Shown: one piece after another, positions 42,575 through 51,056 of the stretch
Layout: the number at the start of each line of letters is the position of its first letter
Position numbering within the stretch: the first letter of the stretch is position 1
Origin: Ensifer aridi
GTDB taxonomy: Bacteria > Pseudomonadota > Alphaproteobacteria > Rhizobiales > Rhizobiaceae
NCBI RefSeq assembly: GCF_002078505.1
Contig: NZ_LUAV01000023.1
Coordinates: 1 to 64,000, forward strand
Reading direction: 5' to 3'
Length of the DNA: 64,000 nt
Made by a program: the position numbers and the translations under genes
Notes under the pieces: generated by a model
What the model was told of the DNA's origin: nothing
Database searches by the model: none
Seen by the model: only the letters and a program-made list of their open reading frames with translations

Positions 42575-42605
42575 GCTGTGCCCGTTGTTTAGCTGTGCCC
42601 GTTGT
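42575..42605. repeat. Two direct copies of a 14-bp sequence
   Basis: GCTGTGCCCGTTGT occurs at 42575-42588 and 42592-42605 with 3 bp between. It lies in a 409-bp stretch (42425-42833) in which no gene is supported. It could be a regulator site or a chance slippage duplication. Confidence 0.5.
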
Positions 42606-42833
42606 GCATAGCGCGTTCTGGTCAAGCGGGCGCCTGCAAAGGCAGCCCTGAACAGAAGAGTCCCGCCCCACCCCCGTTTTTCCACTCCGCCCCCTTGGGC
42701 GGAGCGAAGCAGGCGGAGGCCTGAACGCGCTTTCACGTAGCGCCGAAGAGAAGGCCGGAGCCTGTGGTAAACGGGAGTGGGGCGGCTGCCGTTTTTCTTT
42801 TGGCCGGCGCCGACCATCTTGCAGGACGGCCGC

Positions 42834-43331
42834 TTAGCTGCCTTCGCTCATGCTGGTGGCAACAGCTTCCGCCGCTTGTTCGGCTGGCATCATGCGGTTC
42901 AGAAGCCGGATCAGATCGCGCATGGTGTCGGGCGGCAATCGATCGATAAGCTTCATCAATGTTCGGCGATCTTCTGCTTCCTCCGGCGACTTGCCCCACA
43001 AGTGCGGCGCTGTGTCAAAGATCATATCGAGGGGCATAAAGCCCATGATCTCACAGAGATGAATCAGCCGCGGGACCGACATCCGAGCTTCTGAGCCCCG
43101 CTCGTACCTGCTGTAAACAGATACCGAGAGTCCCAGCAAATGCGCCAAATCGGCGCGGGAGATGCCTTTGGCCTCGCGCGTTTTCTTGAGCCAGGCGGAG
43201 ATCTTTTCATCCATCTCCTTTGCAGTAAGGGTGCCGTCGAAACCCGACTGGCGGAAGACTGGCCTGTCAAATTCCGGATCGGCTACTTCAACCAAACCTC
43301 GCGCGCTCATTAAGCTGACTGCATCCGTCAC
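42834..43331 (-). CDS. XRE-family helix-turn-helix regulator
   Basis: A 165-residue protein starting at GTG 43331 (AAGG 4 nt ahead) or at an internal ATG seven codons later. The helix-turn-helix is central: ISAWLKKTREAKGISRADLAH-type helix, LLGLSVSVYSRYERGSEARM and VPRLIHLCEIMGF. The C-terminal segment LIRLLNRMMPAEQAAEA is helical. The perfect palindrome 74 bp upstream is a likely autoregulatory operator. Confidence 0.8.
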   Translation of the reverse strand: MTDAVSLMSARGLVEVADPEFDRPVFRQSGFDGTLTAKEMDEKISAWLKKTREAKGISRADLAHLLGLSVSVYSRYERGSEARMSVPRLIHLCEIMGFMPLDMIFDTAPHLWGKSPEEAEDRRTLMKLIDRLPPDTMRDLIRLLNRMMPAEQAAEAVATSMSEGS

Positions 43332-43404
43332 TCGACCTTACCTTTTTTTGTAGATACTGCCCCTCAGCGACCACTATGCACCACATTGAAGTATTTTGGA
43401 GTGC

Positions 43405-43418
43405 ATTCTCCGGAGAAT
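43405..43418. promoter_or_regulatory. Perfect 14-bp palindrome upstream of the XRE gene
   Basis: ATTCTCCGGAGAAT is fully symmetric. Flanking it, ATGCAC (43374-43379) and GTGCAT (43401-43406) form another inverted pair. Both lie in the promoter region of the minus-strand XRE regulator. Confidence 0.55.
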
Positions 43419-43499
43419 CACAGCAATTTTCCCTAACTTTTTGGGGGAAATCGCGGTTGCGAGCTCATTGAGGCGATGGATCAAAATGCTTCAGGACGC

Positions 43500-43515
43500 G
43501 CCCGAGCATTCGGGC
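43500..43515. other. Short stem-loop after the 43561 gene
   Basis: GCCCGA and TCGGGC form a perfect 6-bp stem with loop GCAT, 45 bp beyond the minus-strand stop. There is no T run, so its role in termination is uncertain. Confidence 0.3.
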
Positions 43516-43560
43516 AATAAACTTCGCGCTTAGAATGGCGAAGCAGCCGTGAAAAGCCCT

Positions 43561-43953
43561 TTAACGATTCTTCGCGGCTATCATCTTCCAGTCGCCGTCT
43601 TTGCCTTGAAAGAGCGCCTCAATTTGAGTTTCGCCGGTGATCCACCTGAGCGGCGCGGAAAGCTCGCAAGCGATCTCCGTGTCTGCAATTCGAATGCAGC
43701 GGTTGACGATCACTTTTGAGCCGTTGCCATGCTTACTTAGATCCCATTTGGATAGTCCGAAGAGCCGGGCCTTGGCCTGATCGTCTGTCGGCCACGTAGC
43801 CTTTTCGGGTACGGCTCTCAGAATATTCAATTGAGGCAAATTGCTTTCTGAAAAGTTCCCCATACCGGCTGTCGGGCGGCCGAGATGGGGAGCAATATAC
43901 ACGCCGAGGACGCAGCCGACGGCTGCGCCAAGAAGGAAGCCGCGGCCTAACAT
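43561..43953 (-). CDS. Membrane-anchored hypothetical protein
   Basis: A 130-residue protein with an N-terminal hydrophobic segment (FLLGAAVGCVLGVYIAPHLG) that is a signal or anchor. The soluble remainder (LNILRAVPEKATWPTDDQAK, CIRIADTEIACELSAPLRW, QGKDGDWKMIAAKNR) has a pattern of short strands and two Cys that may form a disulfide in the periplasm. No family was recognised. It follows the RHH gene by 3 bp on the same strand and so belongs to the ParA operon. Confidence 0.7.
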   Translation of the reverse strand: MLGRGFLLGAAVGCVLGVYIAPHLGRPTAGMGNFSESNLPQLNILRAVPEKATWPTDDQAKARLFGLSKWDLSKHGNGSKVIVNRCIRIADTEIACELSAPLRWITGETQIEALFQGKDGDWKMIAAKNR

Positions 43954-43956
43954 CGA

Positions 43957-44394
43957 TCAGTAGCCGTTATCCTTGAGGAACTGGTCGATCGCGGCCTTCA
44001 TGATGACCGTCATCTTCACGTCGTTCTCAATGGCGGCCTTTTGCAGCCGCACCTTCGTGTCGTAATCGAGCGGGCAGTTGACGTAGTGCTTGGATTCCCG
44101 ATCGCGCGCCCTCTTCAGGTCGCGCAAGCGAACTCTCGAATCCTCTCGCTGCAATGCTCTCGTGGTGGCCCGTTCGCGCCGAGCTTCTTGTGTCGGGGCG
44201 ATCAGACGATTGGCGGGCTGATCAGCCTCAGTGCCGAGCGGTGCGGGCTCTCGAGGCTGATCTGCATTCTTCGTTTCTGTCGACGGCTCAGCCGGATTCG
44301 ATGCTGAGTCCGCCGGTGACGCAGCTTGCTCAAGTGGGCGGCTGCGACGCGGCGCGACTGCAAAGTCAGAAACGGTCGTTTGACCCTTAGCCAT
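43957..44394 (-). CDS. RHH-type DNA-binding partner of the ParA-like protein
   Basis: A 145-residue protein with a long, Pro/Ala/Arg-rich unordered N-terminus and a C-terminal ribbon-helix-helix-like segment (HYVNCPLDYDTKVRLQKAAIENDVKM, then AAIDQFLKDNGY). It overlaps the end of the ParA gene by 8 bp. ParA plus an RHH protein could be a small partition pair, or the equivalent of VirC1/VirC2, which assist the relaxosome of Ti plasmids. The position beside oriT and the relaxase favours the second reading. Confidence 0.72.
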   Translation of the reverse strand: MAKGQTTVSDFAVAPRRSRPLEQAASPADSASNPAEPSTETKNADQPREPAPLGTEADQPANRLIAPTQEARRERATTRALQREDSRVRLRDLKRARDRESKHYVNCPLDYDTKVRLQKAAIENDVKMTVIMKAAIDQFLKDNGY

Positions 44395-45127
44395 TTGCTG
44401 CTACCTCATTCTCGCCCGCCAAAATCGCTTCGATGTCCCGAACCAGGCTCATCACTTCCGCTCTCGCTTTTTTCACCGACTCTGTGAGCTCGAGCATTTG
44501 CACGGTGCCATAGCCGTTTCGAATTTCGCGATAGCAATTTCGCTCCATTAGCTCCGTTTTGAGCAGATAGGAGTCGTAGCCGCCTTCCTGCAGGTTCTGA
44601 ACGAACGGCCTGATCAGGCGGTAAGCTTCCAGCAGCTTCGCCGGCATGGTGATCCTGGTGACGAAGTTGGCGTGGGGGATTAACCGCCCTACCTTGTCGG
44701 AAATGTCGGCCGTGTCGGCCGCGGCCTGTCCTGCCGCCTTGATCTCGTCCTGGTTCGGTTGGATCGGTGTCAGCACAATATCGGAGCCGGCGATGATGGT
44801 GTCCCTTAGGACGGTGTCCTGGCCCGGCGAGTCGATCAAAACGACGTCGAACTTGTTCGCCTCGTTCTCCAGGAGCTGCTGAACGGTGGTCTGGCGCGCG
44901 GCGGTTATGAGCTCGATGTTGGCAGGCAGGTTGTCCTTTGCCTCGCAGCGCTTCCACCATTCCTGCAGATTTTGGCGTCCGTCCGCATCGATGAGAAGCA
45001 CACGCTTCCCCTGAAGCGCATACTCCCCGGCGATCAAGATTGTTGCTGTTGTCTTCCCAGCCCCACCTTTGCCGCTCACGGCAGAAATGAATAGTGGCAA
45101 GCGTTGCAACTCCCTTTGCTGGTCCAA
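44387..45127 (-). CDS. ParA-like ATPase (VirC1-like)
   Basis: A 246-residue P-loop ATPase with a deviant Walker A motif SGKGGAGKTT (residues 18-27), VLLIDADGRQNLQEWW, and Walker B-like VVLIDSPGQ. The upstream strand reads from TTG 45127; a second TTG nine codons later, with AAAGGGAG ahead, would give a start closer to the fold. No helix-turn-helix extension is present, so it is not a RepA-type partition protein. Its transcription diverges from mobC across the oriT. Similar small ParA proteins accompany mobC and the relaxase in Sinorhizobium mobilisation regions, as I recall for pSmeLPU88b-type plasmids. Confidence 0.83.
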   Translation of the reverse strand: MDQQRELQRLPLFISAVSGKGGAGKTTATILIAGEYALQGKRVLLIDADGRQNLQEWWKRCEAKDNLPANIELITAARQTTVQQLLENEANKFDVVLIDSPGQDTVLRDTIIAGSDIVLTPIQPNQDEIKAAGQAAADTADISDKVGRLIPHANFVTRITMPAKLLEAYRLIRPFVQNLQEGGYDSYLLKTELMERNCYREIRNGYGTVQMLELTESVKKARAEVMSLVRDIEAILAGENEVAANG

Positions 45128-45599
45128 AGTCTTTCCGGCAGTTCGTCGTGGACGTGGACGGAGTTTCCGCGTCTCGTTTGCACACTATGCGAACGATTGC
45201 CCGTACGACGTGGAATCATTGCACTACCGTGCCGTGTAGTCAATCGAGCGAACTAAACCACAGCTACAGGATGTGAACAATTATCCGCACAATGTGAAAC
45301 CATTTCGCAGTCGCCCCATAAACACATAATGTGGAAAGATCGTGCTGCTAACTCGTGTGATATATCGACACGACATTGGCTTGTGACTGCTGGCTGCTTC
45401 ACTCGACGGCGGTGCGGCGTCAACCCACGCTCCGCCCGATCAGTGAACCCCGGAGCCGCGTAAGGCCGGCTTTGACGCTCGCACGGAAGCCGTAAGGGCG
45501 AAGACCGGAGACCGGAGCGTCCCTTGCGGCTGAGTACGAGGAGCAGACAAAGGCCAAACCGGATTTCGGAGGTGAACCCTGGTGAGCGTTCCCTCGTTA

Positions 45600-45780
45600 A
45601 ACGACCGGGCAAAGGCCCGGTCCGGAAGGACAAAAGGACGAGCGCAGCTCGAAGTTGTTTCGTTGAATTTCCCCTTACAATTTAGAGAGGCAGGATACGG
45701 AAAAATGTGCTACGCCCTTTTCCTGCAATCGAGGGACGAGCCCTCGATCATCTGACGCAAGCGCCAGTAGGGGGCCAACG
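45600..45780. other. Probable origin of transfer (oriT) with a MOBP-type nic site
   Basis: The minus strand of 45689-45697 reads TATCCTGCC, matching the YATCCTG/Y nic consensus of RP4 and Ti-plasmid relaxases. About 30 bp on its 5' side (45728-45735 with 45741-45748) is a perfect 8-bp inverted repeat ATCGAGGG/CCCTCGAT with a 5-nt loop, the usual relaxase-binding feature. Another 7-bp stem, ACCGGGC/GCCCGGT, is at 45604-45621. The site lies between divergent parA and mobC. The rest of the gap (45128-45600) holds short repeats such as ATGTGAA and the palindrome CACATAATGTG (45323-45333), and no gene. Confidence 0.7.
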
Positions 45781-45785
45781 GCCAA

Positions 45786-46187
45786 ATGGATGAGGGGAAA
45801 TTCAACGCTCTTCTCGAGCCGACGAAGAAGGATCGCACTTTGCATGTGCGCGTCACGGGTGACGAACATGCGGCGATCGAGAAGGCCGCCGAGGATGCCG
45901 ACATGACGGTATCCAGCTTTTTCCGGTCGCTGCTTCTGGAGGGGGCGGGGGTTCGGCCGATGTTGACCGGCGATGACCGCCTGGTCATGGCGGCTCTGCT
46001 CGAAGACATGCGGATGATCGGGATCAACCTGAATCAAGTCGCGAGGGCGCTCAACAGCGGCCGTGGTGTCCACCCAAGCGAATTGGACATCAACCTTGAG
46101 AACGTGCAGCGGATTCAAGCGGCGGTGATGAGCGAGCTGCGTGCTCTGACGCGGCGAGCTGGTTATCAGCGTCGAGGGGAGAAGTAG
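45786..46187 (+). CDS. mobC: MobC-like relaxosome accessory protein
   Basis: A 133-residue protein with an N-terminal ribbon-helix-helix (RTLHVRVTGDEHAAIEKAAE, MTVSSFFRSLLLEG) and the MobC signature MRMIGINLNQVARALNSGRG. MobC proteins bind oriT and open the DNA around nic for the relaxase. The start codon is 88 bp from the nic-like sequence, and the stop is 3 bp before the relaxase gene. Confidence 0.85.
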   Translation: MDEGKFNALLEPTKKDRTLHVRVTGDEHAAIEKAAEDADMTVSSFFRSLLLEGAGVRPMLTGDDRLVMAALLEDMRMIGINLNQVARALNSGRGVHPSELDINLENVQRIQAAVMSELRALTRRAGYQRRGEK

Positions 46188-46190
46188 CCT

Positions 46191-49094
46191 TTGGAAATCT
46201 TCTTCGGCGCATTCACCAGCGAATGGGAGCAGCGGCGCGCAGCGCTGCTGCACGAAATGTCATCTGGCGGGCGAGGCGCTTCGGCAGAGGAAGAGATGCG
46301 AAAGCGCGTGAAGGAATTGGCTCAACTCGGCGCTGCAGGCGGCGGCGGAGGCTCGGGCGGCGGTCGTGGATCCACATCGAAGGGGAGGGGGGCTCCTCGA
46401 GCGCAGGCGACGTCGGCGACAACGGTCGCCCGCCCGATGGAGGCGCGGTTAGCGGCCGTCGCAAAGGGGAGCCAGCCGGCAGTCGTTAAAATGGCGTCAT
46501 ATGGCGGCGGTGCTCGGGTCGGTGCGATGCTGAACTATGTGTCCCGTGGCGGCGAGCTGAAAGTGGAGAACGAAAGCGGCAGGATCCTCGAGGGGCGGGA
46601 GGAATTGGCGCGCATCCGTGGCGATTGGGACCACCTTTTTCAGAACCGCGCAGAAAGCCGCGACATTGGGAATTTTTCCCTCGAAATCGCGGCGCCCGAC
46701 TTTGCCTCAGAAGAGGCATTGCACGAGCAGGTGAGGAGCACCCTGACGAGCGGCTTTGGCGACCGGCGCTATGCCTATGCCATCGCGAAAAATGACGGCG
46801 GCTCCGTGACCGTTCAGGGGCTTGTCGTATTGCGAAGCGGGCAGGGGGAGCGGCTAACGGGCGACTTGAAGGCGGCCGACATCATCCAGGGCCGATACGA
46901 TGCCAGCGCGGCCGCGGGCGAGGCTGCGGCGAAGTTCTCCTTTCATGGCTACGGAAATGGCGTCGAGTTCGGCGCCAGCCGCTTGCGCGGGCTGGTCGAT
47001 CGGCATGACGACGTTCGCGACGATCGCGGCCAGTCGATAGCGAATGAGAAGGTCGCGGGCGACCTGGTGCAGAAGGAATGGCGCGGCGAGCTCCACAGCC
47101 GCAAGAGCCGCGACGTGATGCACGTTATCATGTCGGCTCGGGCCGGAACCGACGTTGCCGCGTTCGAAGGGGCGGTTCGCGACTTCCTGGCGCATCAGTT
47201 CGCTGGGCACCGGTATGTCTTCGCCATGCACGATCCGACCAGCGATCCGAAAGCCGCAGAGGAGGGGGGTAAGCGTCCGCATGTGCATGCCCATGCGATC
47301 GTGGCGATGAAATCGGATTCCGGTGATCGCATCGAGACGACGCCTGCCGTGTTTCGCGAATGGCGATCCGTCATGGCAGAGAAGGCGCGGGAGCACGGCA
47401 TTGAGATGGAAATGACCGACCGGCGCGAGTTTGCCAGCCCGCCGGCATTCACGCGCACCCAGGTCCGGCCGGTGAGCCGAGAAGGCCGCACAGAGCATGT
47501 CGGGACGAGCGAGGCTGCGCAGGCGCGATACGACGCCAAGCGTAGCGGCCGACGCACGGTCGCGCAGAGCGACCGGAGCCGACAGTACATCATAAAGGTG
47601 CAGGAATCGTGGCAGAAGGTCGCCCTGTCGGGTGGTGATCGTCAGACCGTGGCCTATGCCATGCAGCATCGCAAGTACTTAGAATCAAGCATTTCGACAG
47701 CACAGACGGGAACGAGCGGCACTGTCATACGCGCGGATTTTGGATCGAACTTCCGCATCAATTTGGCTACACTGCAGGAGATGGTTTTGGAGGGTCAGGA
47801 ATTGCGCGACATGTCACGAGCAGAGTTTGAGACCTACGAGAAGAAGGTCGAGACGGCCTTGTTCAAGTTGGAGCGGTCGGTCTCGGCAGACGATCGGGCG
47901 GACTTTGACGAGATAGCCGGCCTCGCCCGAGATTTCGTCAATCAGAAGCGTGAGCTGGTGGACCTTTACGAGCAGCGCAAAGAGGCATTGGCGGAGCAAG
48001 GTGGCGAAGCGCTTCGCAGCGAGCCGCGTGATTCGACCAACGACGAGTGGGACGCTGCGGTCGCCAAGCACGGCGAGGCTGTTGTTGAGGCCGGCAACGA
48101 GGCCATGATCGAAATCGAGCACTATCGAGAGGGACTTGATCGGATCAAGGCCGGCGAGTTTTCGGCCGACCGCAAGGAAGGAATGCAGGCCGGGCTCAAT
48201 CAAGCTCTGGAGCTGGCCGCGCAGTTGGCTGCCGAAGGAAACAGCTACCTGAGAGACGTTGCCGAGCAGGACCAGGATTTGCGACAAGCCATCGATCGCG
48301 GGGAAAAACAAGCCGAAGTTGATCGACAGGATGACGGGCGCGCAGACGTCATAGAGGCAGTGCAGATGGTCATAGCCGAGCGCATTGACCGCCTGAACGA
48401 GCGTTTGAGCGACATTGCAGAGGACAGCTATGCGACCCGAAACGAGATATCTGCCGAACGGCAATTCCTCGCGGATATGAACGGGCAACTCGACAAGCTT
48501 GGACCGGGGGATGTTCTCGATCTCTCGCGGACGGAAACCGACTACGGCTATGATGAAGAGGAAGCCGCATCCGCTCGGGAGAGTGGCGTCGATTACGTTC
48601 CATCGATCGAGAGGGATCGGCAAGAGCACGAAAGCCACGTCGATAGTGTTGCTCCGCAGTTGGAGCAACTGAGAGCTCATGGCGTCACGGTCGCCACGGA
48701 CTTTAAGGTTGCAGCGCCGCCGTCCCAAAGGGATTTCGACGCCTATATGGACGAGCTGGCGAAAGAGTTTGCGGAAGCAGAGCCCGACCTCGACGAAGAA
48801 AAGGGGAAGGCGCCGGCGAACGTCGATGTGATTGCCGAGCAGGGACGCGAAGCTCGCGATGAGCCGGATCGGCTGCCGATCGACAACGACACGCGCGAAG
48901 CTCACGAGTTCGCGTCCACCGTCGATGCTACAAATCGCCTACAAGATCGTCTAAATAGGGATAAGGAAGTCGCTCAGCGCAGCGGAGAAACGACGCGGAC
49001 AGACCCCGCCCAACAGCATATTCCTCGTCTCGAGGAGCTGGAGCGGGAACAGATGCAACAGAGGGAACGCGACCGCGACGACCGGGACCGTTAA
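46191..49094 (+). CDS. Large relaxase of a mobilisable plasmid (MOBP-like)
   Basis: A 967-residue protein starting at TTG 46191, with GAGGGGAGAAG ahead. After a Gly/Ser-rich segment, the relaxase domain has a catalytic Tyr candidate in AMLNYVSRGG (Tyr116), MHVIMSARAGTD (motif II, His311) and the three-His metal site PHVHAHAIVAMKS (His364, 366, 368). The long C-terminal part (500-967) is acidic and helical, with probable coiled coils, and may recruit the coupling protein. It nicks oriT and pilots the DNA strand. It resembles, from memory, the MobZ-type relaxases of Sinorhizobium accessory plasmids. No VirB/TraG transfer genes are in the window, so transfer would depend on a helper. Confidence 0.88.
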   Translation: MEIFFGAFTSEWEQRRAALLHEMSSGGRGASAEEEMRKRVKELAQLGAAGGGGGSGGGRGSTSKGRGAPRAQATSATTVARPMEARLAAVAKGSQPAVVKMASYGGGARVGAMLNYVSRGGELKVENESGRILEGREELARIRGDWDHLFQNRAESRDIGNFSLEIAAPDFASEEALHEQVRSTLTSGFGDRRYAYAIAKNDGGSVTVQGLVVLRSGQGERLTGDLKAADIIQGRYDASAAAGEAAAKFSFHGYGNGVEFGASRLRGLVDRHDDVRDDRGQSIANEKVAGDLVQKEWRGELHSRKSRDVMHVIMSARAGTDVAAFEGAVRDFLAHQFAGHRYVFAMHDPTSDPKAAEEGGKRPHVHAHAIVAMKSDSGDRIETTPAVFREWRSVMAEKAREHGIEMEMTDRREFASPPAFTRTQVRPVSREGRTEHVGTSEAAQARYDAKRSGRRTVAQSDRSRQYIIKVQESWQKVALSGGDRQTVAYAMQHRKYLESSISTAQTGTSGTVIRADFGSNFRINLATLQEMVLEGQELRDMSRAEFETYEKKVETALFKLERSVSADDRADFDEIAGLARDFVNQKRELVDLYEQRKEALAEQGGEALRSEPRDSTNDEWDAAVAKHGEAVVEAGNEAMIEIEHYREGLDRIKAGEFSADRKEGMQAGLNQALELAAQLAAEGNSYLRDVAEQDQDLRQAIDRGEKQAEVDRQDDGRADVIEAVQMVIAERIDRLNERLSDIAEDSYATRNEISAERQFLADMNGQLDKLGPGDVLDLSRTETDYGYDEEEAASARESGVDYVPSIERDRQEHESHVDSVAPQLEQLRAHGVTVATDFKVAAPPSQRDFDAYMDELAKEFAEAEPDLDEEKGKAPANVDVIAEQGREARDEPDRLPIDNDTREAHEFASTVDATNRLQDRLNRDKEVAQRSGETTRTDPAQQHIPRLEELEREQMQQRERDRDDRDR

Positions 49095-49100
49095 GAGGCA

Positions 49101-49310
49101 ATGCTCAACGATAACCGTCAACAATACGTCATCCAGACCGACTCCACCAAAGAGGATGGGCTGGGGAAGGTGATTGCCTTCATCTTCGTCGCCAGCATGT
49201 TTCTAGCCTTCGTCCAGGAAGTCTTTGAATCGGTCATGGCCTGGTATCGTGACACGATGGTCTGGCTAAATGACACCTCGGCCTATGTTGCCGGCTTCTG
49301 GCCTTTTTAA
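49101..49310 (+). CDS. Small membrane protein after the relaxase
   Basis: A 69-residue protein with one hydrophobic helix (VIAFIFVASMFLAFVQEVF) and a short aromatic C-terminus. It begins 6 bp after the relaxase stop with AAGAGG ahead, so it is in the mob operon. Its function is unknown; a link to the transfer machinery is only suggested by position. Confidence 0.7.
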   Translation: MLNDNRQQYVIQTDSTKEDGLGKVIAFIFVASMFLAFVQEVFESVMAWYRDTMVWLNDTSAYVAGFWPF

Positions 49311-49378
49311 GGGCTCAGCTCTATTTCGAGATCGGCGCCAATCGACCATTCCTAGTGCAGACCTGGCGGCTTTGGGTG

Positions 49379-50584
49379 GAGGCTGTGTGAAAACTCCCGC
49401 GCATGATAGCCTACCTCGAGTTGAGCGGGAGATTCGGCATGGCGGGTTTCATCGAGGGTAAGGACCGCCGAGAACTGTCGTTCTTGCCGGAATGCCTCGA
49501 TGACTATGTCGCCGAAGACAACCCGGTCCGCGTCGTCGATGTCTTCATTGACGAACTGGACTTGAGCGGATTGGGCTTTGCGGCGCCAGCGGCGACAGGG
49601 CGGCCGGGCTATCGCCCCGCGACGATGCTGAAGCTCTACCTCTATGGCTACCTCAACCAGGTGCAGTCGAGCCGACGACTGGAGCGCCTCGCACGCCTGC
49701 GCCAGCAGATGCGCGATCTGAAAGCGATGGAGCACGCCGTCGCGGCAGCACCCGACCGACAGGTCTCGCTGACCGATCCCGATGCCCGCGCCATGGCCAC
49801 CAACGGCAAGGGTACCGGCCTCGTCGGCTACAACGTCCAGGCGGCGGTGGACACGAAGCATCATCTGGTCATGGCGCATGAGGTCACCAATGTCGGTCAT
49901 GACCGCAGTCAACTTGCCAGCATGGGCCAGCAAGCGAAGGAGGCGACCGGCGCGGATGAGCTGACCGTGCTGGCCGATCGCGGCTACTTCTCGGGCGAAG
50001 AAGTGCTCGCCTGCGACGCGGCGGGCATAAAGGCCATCGTGCCGAAGTCGCTCACCTCAAGCGGCCTGAAACGTGGCTTCTTCGGCAAGCAAGACTTCGT
50101 CTTCGACGCCGACCGGGATCTGTATGTTTGTCCGGCCGGACAGGAACTGACCAGAGGCGGGCACCGATCGGATCGCGAAGGCGACGTCATCTTCTATCGC
50201 CATTTGACCGCCTGCTCGACCTGCGAACTCAAGCCCCGCTGCACGCCCGAGAAGCTTCGGCGCATCCGGCGCTGGGAGCATGAGCAGGTGATCGACGCCA
50301 TGCAGGCCAGGCTCGACCGCATGCCCGGTGCCATGCGGGTGCGGCGGCAAACGGTCGAGCATGTCTTCGGGACCATCAAGGACTGGATGGGCCGAGGCCA
50401 CTTCCTCACCCGGCGGCTCCCCAACGTCGGAACCGAGATGAGCCTCCATGTCCTCGCCTACAACCTCAAACGGGCGATCGCCATCCTCGGAGTACCGATG
50501 TTGATGAAGGCGATGAGGGCCTAATCCTTCAGAGCGTCTGTGCTTCACCAGACCACACAGCACCAGGCGTTTCCACACAGCCTC
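49379..50584 (+). mobile_element. IS1182-type insertion sequence, internally deleted
   Basis: Terminal inverted repeats are visible: 49379-49397 (GAGGCTGTGTGAAAACTCC) and, inverted, 50566-50584 (GAGGCTGTGTGGAAACGCC), with 2 mismatches in 19. GGTG flanks both ends and may be a 4-bp target duplication. The element is about 1.2 kb because its transposase gene has lost an internal part. It landed just downstream of the mob operon. Confidence 0.75.
49439..50524 (+). pseudogene. IS1182-family transposase with an in-frame internal deletion
   Basis: The start is set at ATG 49439 (MAGFIEGKDRRELSFLPECL), which matches the family's usual first residues. The N-terminal domain reads RPGYRPATMLKLYLYGYLNQ and VQSSRRLER; it then jumps to LARLRQQMRDLKAME and the later DDE region (VSLTDPDARAMATNGKGTG, VLADRGYFSGEEVLAC, YRHLTACSTCELKPRC, VEHVFGTIKDWMGRGHF). 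Intact members are about 450-480 residues and have roughly 100 more between SSRRLER and LKAME, including the first catalytic Asp. The protein is therefore probably inactive, although the frame is kept. Confidence 0.8.
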
Positions 50585-51056
50585 GGTGGACAGCCGAAGT
50601 TCGGACGCCCCGCGGTCGAGGTCTGGTTCGCGCCAAATAGCGATCATCCCGGAGAGGAGATTGGGCCGTTCGGGGCGGCTCTAAGCAGTTCACAGCCACT
50701 CACATTGTCTTTCTTGGTCTTTTTGCGGCCCAGCCCGCTCATATCGTTGTAGGTAAGTGTTCCAACCCCCAGTCCGTGTGACGACCAGGCGTGCGCACCG
50801 GGTTTTCCCACTTGATGCGTTTCAGGTCGACGAGGTTCCAGAGAACGATGCGAATACAAACGAAGGCACTTCCCAATCCGAGCGACTTCGTCTGAACGGC
50901 ACGCGATCGCATAATGATTGTCACGTCAGATGTGCGAACGGTCACCAGGCTTGGGGCGCACGAGTGTCAACCGACCATCAAAGTGCAAATCCCAGCCGAA
51001 ATCCAAATCGAATGGCTCTCACGAAAGATGAGTATCCCCCAGACCCGCAAGGGATC
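50585..51056. other. Non-coding stretch
   Basis: No gene is supported. GATCGCATAATG (50905-50916) repeats the dif-like sequence at 14270-14280. The minus-strand gene at 51057 ends here. Confidence 0.4.

Noticed and set aside
42575..42605. CRISPR-like or iteron array
   Set aside because: Only two copies of 14 bp with a 3-bp gap are present; there are no spacers of CRISPR length and no replication gene.
44387..45127. ParA gene as part of a repABC replication unit
   Set aside because: No RepB or RepC is nearby, the protein lacks the RepA N-terminal extension, and it sits at the mob region.
46854..48905. Two minus-strand open frames of 271 and 363 codons inside the relaxase gene
   Set aside because: They are antisense to a gene with relaxase motifs and an operon context, and show no domain.
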